A stretch of DNA of 64,000 bases from AP-15 sp963737145 (GTDB lineage Bacteria; Pseudomonadota; Alphaproteobacteria; ATCC43930; CGMCC-115725): contig CAVTRO010000006.1 in assembly GCA_963737145.1 (NCBI GenBank), forward strand, positions 62,001-126,000, in the 5' to 3' direction. The position numbers and the translations under genes were made by a program. This document shows, piece after piece, positions 16,672 to 24,767 of the stretch. The notes beneath the pieces are model-generated. The model saw only the letters and a program-made list of their open reading frames with translations, was not told the origin of the DNA and made no database searches. Each line of letters begins with the position of its first letter. The stretch's first letter is position 1.

Positions 16672-17986
16672 ATGAGACACCATCAGTTGGTTGCGTTGGC
16701 GGGTGTGTTCGCCCTGGCTGGGATAGCCGGCCCAGCCGTCGCGGGTCCAATGGTGACATTTGACACCTTTATTCCGGTCCCGGCGGACGCGGCGAACGTG
16801 CAGCCGGGCGGGGCGTTCTCCTCATTCGACATCAGCTTCGCCGACCCGGTGACCGGAAACATCTTTATCGCCGATCGGTCCAATGCCGCTGTCGATATCT
16901 TTTCGGGGTCCAGCAACACATTTCTCGGCCGGGCCACCGGGTTCACCGGGCAGCAGGCGACAACATCAGTTTCCGGCCCGGATGGCGTTTTGACGGTCAC
17001 CTCCGGCGGGGTCACCACCCTTTACGGCGGTGACGGCAACAGCACGCTCAAGATCTTCAACGCGACCAATCCAGCGGCGCCGACCGTCCTGCAAGCACCG
17101 ATATCGACCGGTGGGACAACTCGGGTCGACGAAATGGCGTATTCGCCCTCATCCCATCAGGTCCTTGCCGCAAACAATGCAGAGACGCCAGCCTACGCAA
17201 ATCTGTTTCAAACGACAAACGGGACATCGCCGGTCACGCTCACCAAGAACTCCGATCATCGTCCCTGCAAGCCAGGGCGGCATCAATAGCGGCGGCATGG
17301 AGCAGCCGGCATGGGATAAGAACACCGGAACATTCTTTGTTTCCATCCCTCAGTTGGGGACCGGTGGGGCCAATGACGCAGGCGGGGTCGCCGAGATCGA
17401 CACCTCCGGCAATGTCCTGCGAACAATCAGTTTCACAAACCTCGGCATTTCATCGTGCTCGCCGACCGGTCTCGCCGTTGGCGGGGACGGCAACCTGATG
17501 GTTGGCTGCGGGAACGTGGGAACGCAGGCAATTCTGCTCAATCCCACCGGCGGGGCCACGCACACCGGCTCGATCGTCGCGACGTTCGCCGGGCTCGCCG
17601 GTACGGACGAGGTGTGGTACGATCCTACGACGAATGCGTTCTACGTTACCGGCAATGGTGGCACCAACACCACCAGGTTCTTCGACATCGTCACCGACGC
17701 CGGCTTGGCGAGCGCCATTAGCCAGATGGTCGACCTGCCGACCACCACGAGTGCGCATTCGATCACGGTAGATCCGTTCAACGGCGATGTTTTCGTGGCG
17801 CTCGCCGGCACCGCTGGCCCCAACGGGGTGAACCCCTGCCCGGCGAGTTTCGCGAACCCGGGCTGCATCGCGGTGTTTGGACAAGCTGTGGTAGCGGCTC
17901 CGGAGCCGGCTTCGCTGACACTAATGATGACGGCTTTTGCCGGGTTCGCGGGGCTGGTTTGGTCGCGGCGCCGGCGCCGGTCGTAA
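16672..17986 (+). pseudogene. PEP-CTERM sorting domain protein (one frameshift)
   Basis: The gene starts at the ATG at 16672 (GGAGGAAAAGAT before it) with a signal peptide ending ...GIAGPAVAGPM. The first ~195 residues read open to about 17251, where a single-base change moves the reading to another frame that continues to 17986; the joined protein would be about 437 residues. The body has beta-propeller-like repeats (TGNIFIADRSNAAVDIF, DEVWYDPTTNAFYVTGNGG, HSITVDPFNGDVFVALAG). The C-terminus is a classic exosortase signal: APEPAS, a hydrophobic helix, then an Arg cluster. It would be exported and processed by an exosortase/EpsH-type membrane protease, not present in the window. The break may be real or an error. 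Confidence 0.85.
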
Positions 17987-18001
17987 TCGAGCGTAGCCCT
18001 T

Positions 18002-18030
18002 AATGCCGGGGATGAGTTGTCCCCGGCATT
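18002..18030 (+). terminator. Intrinsic terminator after the PEP-CTERM gene
   Basis: An 11-base perfect inverted repeat, AATGCCGGGGA and TCCCCGGCATT, with a seven-base loop, followed by ATTTCT. It lies 15 bases past the PEP-CTERM stop. The palindrome and its A/T flanks would also serve the convergent COG4705 gene ending at 18109. Confidence 0.8.
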
Positions 18031-18108
18031 ATTTCTGTCAATGGGCGTTTCCCATAGGCATCAGGCGGCCATCGCCGACCGGAACCGCCGTGGTCGGCGG
18101 CGTGAGGT

Positions 18109-18879
18109 TCACGCCGGCGAGGATTGTCCCGGGTGTGTGCCGGCCCGCTGCGGCAGCAAAACGAGGCATCCGAGAATAAAGGCGGCGATCACCGCCGAGG
18201 CGAGTGGACGGCTCAAGGCGAGCCCGCCATGGTTCACCGGTTTGTCCAAGAAGTCGCCAACCGTAGCCCCGAGCGGTCGGGTCAGGATGAATGCCGCCCA
18301 GAACAGCAGAACCCGCGACACGCTGGTCCAGTAATAGGCTGCGGCAAGCACCGCCAGCCCGGCCGCAAAGACGAGCGCCCCTCCTTCGTATCCGAGACCC
18401 GTCGTGTCGGCCATCCAATCGCCGAGAGCAGTTCCCAGCGTTTGGGAAAAGGTGATGGCCGTCCAATAGAATGCTTCTACCTTGGGCGTGTTGACCGTTT
18501 CCACCGATATGGAGCCGAGCGACCAATACCATAGGCCGAGCGTTGCGAGGAGGCAGATAAGCAAAAGTGACGATCCGCCGGTGTAACCGATACCCAAAGA
18601 ACGATCGGCAAAATCGGCCATTGTCGTACCGGCGGTCGTGGAGGCTACAATCGTTGCCCAATAAAGAAAGGAATGAAATGTTTTCGCCGCAATCTGCATG
18701 ATTACCAGAACCGCCAAGAGCGAAAGAAATATCGCCGTTCCGGTCAGATAGCCCCAATTCAGCGTCATCGTTACCGAGTCGCCGCCAGTCTCGCCCAACG
18801 TGGTAGCGGCAATTTTGATGATCCAGAAGACCAGCGTAACCTCGGGGACCTTGGTCAGCAATTTATCGGAACTGCTCAT
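18109..18879 (-). CDS. COG4705 repeat-containing integral membrane protein
   Basis: 256 residues made of four internally similar units, each with a polar Gly-Asp motif inside a membrane helix: TTLGETGGDSVTM, TTAGTTMADFADR, QTLGTALGDWMAD and RPLGATVGDFLDKP. The repeated (T/P)LGxxxGDxx(A/L)D pattern is the hallmark of this family of uncharacterised membrane proteins common in proteobacteria. About eight membrane helices. The ATG at 18879 has GAGGTCACG before it. An alternative reading frame to 18038 covers the same DNA but lacks this repeat logic. Transport or metal handling has been guessed for the family; there is no direct evidence here. Confidence 0.8.
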   Translation of the reverse strand: MSSSDKLLTKVPEVTLVFWIIKIAATTLGETGGDSVTMTLNWGYLTGTAIFLSLLAVLVIMQIAAKTFHSFLYWATIVASTTAGTTMADFADRSLGIGYTGGSSLLLICLLATLGLWYWSLGSISVETVNTPKVEAFYWTAITFSQTLGTALGDWMADTTGLGYEGGALVFAAGLAVLAAAYYWTSVSRVLLFWAAFILTRPLGATVGDFLDKPVNHGGLALSRPLASAVIAAFILGCLVLLPQRAGTHPGQSSPA

Positions 18880-19000
18880 CTATCGTGACCTCTCAGCACG
18901 CAGGGCAATAAACCGGAACCCCATTCCAATCGCGGGCCGTCTTTCGTCAAGGCTCGCTCCAAGGAAACAAATAGATCGGAGGTTTGTTCGCGCTACGAGA

Positions 19001-19864
19001 ATGGAGAAAGCTTACGAACTTTTAATGTTGCGGTCAGCAAAGCGAAGCGCCGCTGCTCTAAAAATAGGCAGTGCGCGGCGCCGCCCGGATCGCAACTCAA
19101 GTTGGGGCGTGCGCCTTCGCTTTTTGTTCCGGATCGGCTTGTCGGGCCTGACCTGGATTTCCGGATACAGCTGGGCCGGGCCTCCCTTCCGTACGGACGA
19201 CCCGGTGCCCGTCGAGGTTCACCATTGGGAGATCTACGCGTTTTCGGCGGGAACGCATTTCGCGGGCGAGACGAGCGCCATATTGCCTGGCGTCGACGCC
19301 AATTATGGCGCGGCGTCCAATCTGCAGCTCCATGCCACCGTTCCGATCGCGTACGACCGGCGAAGCGGCGGCGGCACGCAATTCGGCTACGGGGACGGGG
19401 AAATCGGCTTCAAATATCGCTTTCTGGAGGAAGACCCGGACGGCTGGCGACCGCAGGCCGCGATCTATCCGGCCGTCGACTTTCCGACCGGTAATGCCCG
19501 AAAGAATCTAGGCGCCGGTCACACCCGCGCCTTCCTGCCGTTGTGGGTTCAGAAAAGCCGTGACGACTGGACCACGTTTGCTGGCGTCGGCTACTGGGTC
19601 AACCCCGGCTACGGCAATCGAGACGTCTGGTACATCGGCTGGGCCGTACAGCGCCAGGTCACCGATAAGCTGACCGTCGGTGGCGAAGTCTTTCACCAAA
19701 CCGCGGACACCGTCGACGGCAAGGGCCAGACCGGCTTTGATCTGGGAGCGATATACGATTTCAGTGAGCATTATCACCTGATGTTTTCAGCCGGTCGAGG
19801 TATACAGAACCTCAGCGCGACCAATGAATTTTCCTACTACGTGGCTCTACAATTCACATTTTAA
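19001..19864 (+). CDS. Outer-membrane beta-barrel protein (phenol-degradation MetA-pathway/transporter-like)
   Basis: About 287 residues from the ATG at 19001; a GTG at 19109 directly before a hydrophobic LRFLFRIGLSGLTWISGYSWAG signal is an equally fair start. The mature part begins GPPFRTDDPVPVEVHHWEIY and alternates short beta strands, with NYGAASNLQLHATVPIAYD, GYGDGEIGFKYRFLEE, PAVDFPTGNARKNLGAG and a terminal Phe (YYVALQFTF) as expected of an outer-membrane barrel. The opening resembles the uncharacterised outer-membrane family named after MetA-pathway phenol degradation. Transcribed away from the COG4705 gene. Function not known. Confidence 0.7.
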   Translation: MEKAYELLMLRSAKRSAAALKIGSARRRPDRNSSWGVRLRFLFRIGLSGLTWISGYSWAGPPFRTDDPVPVEVHHWEIYAFSAGTHFAGETSAILPGVDANYGAASNLQLHATVPIAYDRRSGGGTQFGYGDGEIGFKYRFLEEDPDGWRPQAAIYPAVDFPTGNARKNLGAGHTRAFLPLWVQKSRDDWTTFAGVGYWVNPGYGNRDVWYIGWAVQRQVTDKLTVGGEVFHQTADTVDGKGQTGFDLGAIYDFSEHYHLMFSAGRGIQNLSATNEFSYYVALQFTF

Positions 19865-19904
19865 GAATATGCGTGAATAACGGCCGATGAAGAGCATCGG
19901 CCCA

Positions 19905-20462
19905 TCACGTCGGGATGAGCGGCTCGCCTCGCATGTATTTGCCACGGCAGAACAGCAATGTCGGCTTGGGCGTGTAGGCGTAGCGCTCGACGTGGCCGAT
20001 GAAGATGATGTGGTCGCCGCCGTAATGCCGGTACTCGTTGCGGCACTCGAAATGCGCGGCGGAGCCGATCAATACCGGGGCGCCGCACTCGGGGATGATG
20101 TGGTCGATTTCGGCGAATTTGTTGTCGTGCGTACGAGCGAATTTGTTCGACAACTCAATCTGGTCGTGCGCCAATATATTGACGACAAAATGCGAGCCCT
20201 CCTGGAAAGCCGGAAGGCTCTGCGCGTACAGCGAGGCGCTCCACAGCACTAAGGGCGGCGTCAGCGACACCGAGGTGAAGGAGTTGGCGGTCATCCCGTA
20301 GAGCCCACCCGACGCGCCGCGCGCCGTGACGATCGTCACGCCGGTCGCGAAGGTGCCGAGCGCGCTACGGAAATCGCGCAGATCGAAGCCCTCGCCCGCG
20401 GTGCTTCGCACCGGTGCGGCATGGCTGCCGATGATCCCGTCCTTGAGGATCTCGTTTTCCAC
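19905..20462 (-). CDS. Flavin reductase of a two-component monooxygenase
   Basis: 185 residues. The flavin reductase-like fold shows FRSALGTFATGVTIVTA, GMTANSFTSVSLTPPLVL, FVVNILAHDQIELSNKFA and, near the end, HIIFIGHVERYAYTPKPTLLFCRGKYM. These HpaC-type enzymes use NAD(P)H to make reduced FMN or FAD for a partner oxygenase. No ATG fits; a GTG at 20462 with GAGGG nine bases upstream is the best start. It begins 11 bases after the stop of the acyl-CoA-dehydrogenase-like gene, so the two form a unit: oxygenase plus reductase. Confidence 0.88.
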   Translation of the reverse strand: MENEILKDGIIGSHAAPVRSTAGEGFDLRDFRSALGTFATGVTIVTARGASGGLYGMTANSFTSVSLTPPLVLWSASLYAQSLPAFQEGSHFVVNILAHDQIELSNKFARTHDNKFAEIDHIIPECGAPVLIGSAAHFECRNEYRHYGGDHIIFIGHVERYAYTPKPTLLFCRGKYMRGEPLIPT

Positions 20463-20473
20463 GGCCGGCGCCC

Positions 20474-21676
20474 TCAGAGCGGCGCGTCGGGGGGCAGCCC
20501 GAGCGCCACTCTGCCGTAAATCGCGCTGTTGACGTCCCAGTTCAGATGGTAATGGGCATTCGCCGCGTGGACGTCCCGGAACGCTCGCTGTATCGGGTTC
20601 CTCTGATAAATTGCCCCGCCGCCGGTTGCGGCGAACAGCAGGTCGACCGCCTTGGTGCACAAGCTGGCGGCAAAGGCGCCGTCGCGCCGGTAGCGCGCAC
20701 GTTGTTCGATGCTCGGCACAACGCCGGCCTCGGTGATCCGCATAGCCTCGTCACAATCGCGCACCGCGATCGCCTCCGCCGCATCGGCCAGCGCCGCCGC
20801 CTCGGCGAGGTGCACCTGGATATTCGTGAAATCGGCGAGGTTCTTGCCGGTATAGGCGCTAAGCCTGTTGCGGGTCGTTTCGGCGAAGTGCTGGATCGCG
20901 CCGCGGGCGATGCCGAGCGAGACGCCGGCGATCGCGTAGGCGAACAGACTGACGGCCGGCAATTTGTATAGGGTTCCGGGGTTGAGCTCGCTGCCTCGAT
21001 TGGGGCCGCCCTTGATCCGCTCGGTGGCGAGGGTGCGATAGGCCGGAACAAAAATGTCCTTGACCTCGACATCCTTGCTGCCGGTGCCGGCGAGGCCGAT
21101 CACCTCCCAGGTGTCGATGATCGTGTAGTCGCTCGCCGGCACCAGAAGCATGCGGTGCTCGCTCTGCCCGGTCTCCTCATTGCTGACCACGGCGCCGAAC
21201 ATGTTCCAGGCCGAGGCGTCGATGCCGCTCGAAAACGGCCAACGGCCGCTCAGCCGGTAACCGCCCTCCACGCGCCGCGCGCGGCCGCGTGCGAAAATCA
21301 ACGCCGAGCTGATCAGGCTGTCGGGCGACTCGCCCCAGATCTCGTCCTGCGCCTCGGGGTGCCACATGCCGAGCAGCCAATGATGGGCGGCGAGGTTGGC
21401 CAGCACCCAGGAGGTTGAGCCGCAACCCTGGCCGATTACCGCGGTCAGCTCGTAGAGCGCGCGGTAAGGCAGCTCGCTGCCGCCGACCCGGGCCGGCTGC
21501 AACATGCGGAAGAGACCGCTCGAATGCAGATCGGCGATCGTCTCGTCGGGCAGGCGGCGAAGCTGCTCGGCCCGCGGGGCACGCTCGCGCAGAACCGGGA
21601 TCAGCGCCTCGGCGCGCGCCAATAGATCCTCGAAACGCGGCGGCGCCGCGCGCTGGTCGGTCTTTGCCTCGGGCAT
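20474..21676 (-). CDS. Flavin-dependent monooxygenase of the acyl-CoA dehydrogenase fold (HsaA/HpaB-C2-like oxygenase component)
   Basis: 400 residues. The fold is that of acyl-CoA dehydrogenases, but the sequence suits the oxygenase branch (4-hydroxyphenylacetate 3-monooxygenase C2, HsaA, DszC): GLFRMLQPARVGGSELPYRALYELTAVIGQGCGSTSWVLANLAAH, GRWPFSSGIDASAW, GLAGTGSKDVEVKDIFVP, and a C-terminal NPIQRAFRDVHAANAHYHLNWD. Such enzymes hydroxylate phenols or aromatics with reduced flavin and O2. The flavin reductase gene follows 11 bases downstream, which strongly supports this role. GGAGAGGAG precedes the ATG. The exact aromatic substrate cannot be read. Confidence 0.85.
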   Translation of the reverse strand: MPEAKTDQRAAPPRFEDLLARAEALIPVLRERAPRAEQLRRLPDETIADLHSSGLFRMLQPARVGGSELPYRALYELTAVIGQGCGSTSWVLANLAAHHWLLGMWHPEAQDEIWGESPDSLISSALIFARGRARRVEGGYRLSGRWPFSSGIDASAWNMFGAVVSNEETGQSEHRMLLVPASDYTIIDTWEVIGLAGTGSKDVEVKDIFVPAYRTLATERIKGGPNRGSELNPGTLYKLPAVSLFAYAIAGVSLGIARGAIQHFAETTRNRLSAYTGKNLADFTNIQVHLAEAAALADAAEAIAVRDCDEAMRITEAGVVPSIEQRARYRRDGAFAASLCTKAVDLLFAATGGGAIYQRNPIQRAFRDVHAANAHYHLNWDVNSAIYGRVALGLPPDAPL

Positions 21677-21827
21677 TGCGCTCCTCTCCCGGATAAGCCA
21701 GCCTGTGCTATCCTACTCCCTCGCATCGCAACTCGGCGATATTCTATTCATATGGGTCTGGTCGTGCCCTCCACCCGTGATATGGGTGCTTACATGTGAT
21801 TGCGCTTCCAAGGGGAGAAAAACACTA

Positions 21828-22334
21828 ATGCGCAAATTATCTGGTTTAGTTGCCGGGGCGCTCGGTTTGGCAATCGGGCTGGTCGGAAACGGCACGCCGG
21901 CGACTGCCCAGGGTAATGTGCAGGTCGGGACACTGACCTGCAATGTGGCCGGCGGTTGGGGATTTGTGTTTGGCTCTTCGAAGGCGGTCCGCTGCAACTT
22001 CGCGCGGGCCGGGGGCAGGCCGGAGCACTATGCCGGCTCGATCAACAAATTCGGTGTCGATATCGGCTATACGCAAGGCGGCGTGCTGGTTTGGGGCGTC
22101 TTCGCGCCGAGCGGCGGCCTCGCGCCGGGAGCGCTGTCGGGCAATTATGTCGGTGCGACCGGAAGCGCCACGGTCGGGGTCGGCGCCGGCGCCAATGTGC
22201 TGGTCGGCGGCTCCAACCGCACGATCTCGCTGCAACCGGTCAGCATCGAAGGCAACACCGGTCTCAATGTCGCAGCGGGGATCGGATCGATCAGCCTGCG
22301 CTACCAACCCCAAGTCGGAGGCCGGCGTCGGTAG
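21828..22334 (+). CDS. DUF992 domain-containing secreted protein
   Basis: 168 residues with a clear Sec signal (MRKLSGLVAGALGLAIG... cut near TPATAQ). The mature part shows the DUF992 pattern: VGTLTCNVAGGWGFVFGSSKAVRCNF, SINKFGVDIGYTQGGVLVWGVFAPS, LSGNYVGATGSATVGVGAGANVLVGGS, and a C-terminal GLNVAAGIGSISLRY. Two conserved Cys (in LTC and VRC) probably form a disulfide. The family is periplasmic and of unknown function, common in Rhizobiales. AGGGGAGAAAAACACT precedes the ATG. Confidence 0.85.
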   Translation: MRKLSGLVAGALGLAIGLVGNGTPATAQGNVQVGTLTCNVAGGWGFVFGSSKAVRCNFARAGGRPEHYAGSINKFGVDIGYTQGGVLVWGVFAPSGGLAPGALSGNYVGATGSATVGVGAGANVLVGGSNRTISLQPVSIEGNTGLNVAAGIGSISLRYQPQVGGRRR

Positions 22335-22496
22335 CAACAATGCCCACCGGTGGCGGTTCCTGTGCATATTGATCACAGCTTGGATTCATCTCTCGATCAT
22401 CCGTCGGCGCTATTGTTGGCGAATGATCTCGGGGCGACCGGAACCGGGCGGCGACGCTCGAAATACGGCGCTCGCGGGGACGTTCTCTTGGCGCCG

Positions 22497-23270
22497 ATGT
22501 TCCGCCTCATCTATTACCTCTACGCCCGGCGGCTGGTCCGCGATGTCGGGAGCCGGCCGATGCCGCGCCACGTCGGCATTATCCTGGACGGCAACCGCCG
22601 CCACGGTCGTTCGCGCGGCATCACGGAGCCGAGGGAGGTGTACGACCTGGGTGCGAACAAGCTCGACGAGATCCTAGAATGGTGCGCCGAGCTCGATGTT
22701 CCGACGGTCACGCTTTGGGTCTTTTCGACCGACAACTTCCAACGGCCGGCAGCCGAAGTCTCCGGCATCCTGGCTTCGATCGAGGCCAAATTGACCGCGC
22801 TGGCCTGCGACCCCGACATCCATCGCCGGCGCGTGCGAGTTCGCGCGATCGGCTGCCTCGCGATGCTCCCCGAGCCGGTGCTCGCCGCGATCAGGGCGGC
22901 CGAGCGCGCCACTTCGAGCTATGACGGCTTGGAACTCAACATCGCCGTCGCCTATGGGGGACGCCAGGAAATCACCGACGCGGTGCGCGCCTTGCTGTGC
23001 CGCGTGGCCGAGAAGCAGGCAAGCTTGGCCGAGGCGATCGAAGAAGTCACCCCCGAAGCAATTGCCAGCCATCTGTACACCGCCGGCCTGCCCGACCCCG
23101 ATCTGATTATTCGCACGAGTGGGGAGGTCCGCCTGTCGGGCTTTCTCCTATGGCAGAGCGCCCATAGCGAATTCTATTTTACCGACGTCCTGTGGCCCGC
23201 CTTTCGCAAGATCGATTTTCTGCGCGCCATCCGCTCCTTCCAACAGCGCCGCCGCCGCTACGGCTGCTGA
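22497..23270 (+). CDS. Polyprenyl diphosphate (cis-prenyl) transferase, UppS-like, divergent
   Basis: About 257 residues. The cis-prenyltransferase signature is present: HVGIILDGNRRHGRSRG (catalytic Asp, Asn and Arg kept; the usual Trp replaced by His), TLWVFSTDNFQRP, ELNIAVAYGGRQEI, and RTSGEVRLSGFLLWQSAHSEFYF. It would condense isopentenyl diphosphate onto an allylic primer to make a Z,E-polyprenyl chain. The normal uppS context (frr, cdsA, dxr) is absent, which suggests a second copy with a special role. The frame extends to 22350, but homology starts about the ATG at 22497. Convergent with livF of operon 2. Confidence 0.85.
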   Translation: MFRLIYYLYARRLVRDVGSRPMPRHVGIILDGNRRHGRSRGITEPREVYDLGANKLDEILEWCAELDVPTVTLWVFSTDNFQRPAAEVSGILASIEAKLTALACDPDIHRRRVRVRAIGCLAMLPEPVLAAIRAAERATSSYDGLELNIAVAYGGRQEITDAVRALLCRVAEKQASLAEAIEEVTPEAIASHLYTAGLPDPDLIIRTSGEVRLSGFLLWQSAHSEFYFTDVLWPAFRKIDFLRAIRSFQQRRRRYGC

Positions 23271-23325
23271 GCCGATCGGCAGGCCGGCCCGTTGGATAAG
23301 TCCGCCGCGGAGTCGCACCTTGCCC

Positions 23326-24033
23326 TCACAGCGACAAGAGTTGGTCGAAGAAGCTCCGGTCGCGGCGAAGCTCGGCGGCGGCTCCGGAGAAGCGGACCGC
23401 GCCCTTTTCGAGAACATAGACGCGATCAGCGAGGGCGAGCGCGAAATCGACGCGCTGCTCGGCGAGCAATATGGTGAGCCCCTGCGCCTTGAGTTCGCCA
23501 ATCTTGATGCGTAGCGTCTCAACGACGAGCGGCGCCAGCCCCTCCGACGGCTCGTCGAGCAGCAACAGTTCGGGGTTACCGGTGAGGGACCGGGCGATCG
23601 TCAGCATTTGCTGCTCGCCGCCTGACAGAAATCCGCCGCGCTGGCCACGCCGCTCGCGCAACACCGGGAACAGTTCGCCGACTGCCGCGATCGTCCAAGG
23701 TCCGGACCGGCGCGCGGCACGGGCGCCGACCTCAAGGTTCTCCCAGACGCTGAGCTCGGCGAAGATGCGGCGATCCTCGGGCACAAAACCGATACCGGCG
23801 CGCGCCACGCGATGTGGCGTCCAGCCGGTAATGTCGCGCCCTTGCCACAAGACGCGGCCGCTCGACGGGGGCGTCAAGCCCATGATCGACCGCATCGTCG
23901 TCGTTTTGCCGACCCCGTTGCGGCCGAGCAGGCACACGCACTCGCCGGCGGCGATCTCCAGTGAAATGCCGAACAAAACCCGGCTGAGGCCGTACGAGGT
24001 GTAGATATTCTCGACGGCGAGAAGCGAGATCAT
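23326..24033 (-). CDS. livF: Branched-chain amino acid type ABC transporter ATP-binding protein (LivF), operon 2
   Basis: 235 residues. Walker A GRNGVGKTT, LSGGEQQMLTIARSLTGNP signature, Walker B LLLLDEPSEGLAP, and the LivF-type PEDRRIFAELSVWENLEVG block. The ATG at 24033 shares bases with the livG stop (TGATG). A second frame running to 24549 would sit inside livG and is not used. Last gene of operon 2; LivF of operon 1 is clearly a different paralogue. Confidence 0.92.
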   Translation of the reverse strand: MISLLAVENIYTSYGLSRVLFGISLEIAAGECVCLLGRNGVGKTTTMRSIMGLTPPSSGRVLWQGRDITGWTPHRVARAGIGFVPEDRRIFAELSVWENLEVGARAARRSGPWTIAAVGELFPVLRERRGQRGGFLSGGEQQMLTIARSLTGNPELLLLDEPSEGLAPLVVETLRIKIGELKAQGLTILLAEQRVDFALALADRVYVLEKGAVRFSGAAAELRRDRSFFDQLLSL

Positions 24034-24767
24034 CAGTGCGCGCCGAGGTAGACCCGCCGCACTTCGGGATCGCTGCGCATCTCGGCGGGCGTGCCTTCGG
24101 CAAGCAGATGGCCCTGATGCAGCACCGCGATCTTCTCGGCAATCGTGAACACCACCTCCATGTCGTGCTCGGTGAACAGCAGTGTCAGCCCGCGCTCGCC
24201 GGCAATGCGCCGCAGGAGCTGCATCGTCTCGCGTGTCTCGGTTGCCGACATGCCGGCGGTCGGTTCGTCGAGCAGCAGCACTTCCGGGTCGCTGGCGAGC
24301 GTAATGCCGAGCTCGAGCTGTTTCTGGTTGCCGTAGCTGAGCGTGCCAGCGATCGCATCGGCGTGAATGTCGAGCCCGATCGAAGCGAGCAGGCCGGTGG
24401 TCTCGTCGCGGTAAAAATCCTCGGAGCGCGCCCAAAAATTTCTGCCGCGGCCGCGATGGGCAAGAAAGGCCGCCTGCACGTTCTCGAATACCGAAAGACG
24501 CGCAAAGATATTGGTGCGCTGGAACGAACGGCCAATTCCCATGCGGCAAATGCGGTGCGGGGGCGCCCCGGTGATGTCGCGGCCGTCGAGCAATACCCGG
24601 CCGCCGTCCGGCGCGATATGGCCGGTGATCAGGTTGAAGAGGGTGGACTTGCCGGCGCCGTTCGGCCCGATTACTGCGGCGATCTGACGGGTCTCGATGG
24701 CGAGGCTGACGCCGCCGACCGCGACAAAGCCGGCGAACGCCTTGCGCAAATCGCGGACCTCAAGCAT
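24033..24767 (-). CDS. livG: Branched-chain amino acid type ABC transporter ATP-binding protein (LivG), operon 2
   Basis: 244 residues. Walker A GPNGAGKST, the LivG-type MGIGRSFQRTNIFARLSVFENVQAAFLA segment, signature LSYGNQKQLELGITLASDP, Walker B LLLDEPTAGMSATET and switch His in LFTEHDM. The ATG at 24767 lies within the end of livM (overlap 8 bases). Forms the ATPase pair with LivF of the same operon. Confidence 0.92.
   Translation of the reverse strand: MLEVRDLRKAFAGFVAVGGVSLAIETRQIAAVIGPNGAGKSTLFNLITGHIAPDGGRVLLDGRDITGAPPHRICRMGIGRSFQRTNIFARLSVFENVQAAFLAHRGRGRNFWARSEDFYRDETTGLLASIGLDIHADAIAGTLSYGNQKQLELGITLASDPEVLLLDEPTAGMSATETRETMQLLRRIAGERGLTLLFTEHDMEVVFTIAEKIAVLHQGHLLAEGTPAEMRSDPEVRRVYLGAH

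Noticed and set aside
18038..18757. 239-residue reverse frame as the gene for this region
   Set aside because: It overlaps the COG4705 frame, whose repeated Gly-Asp helix motif is clearly the real product.
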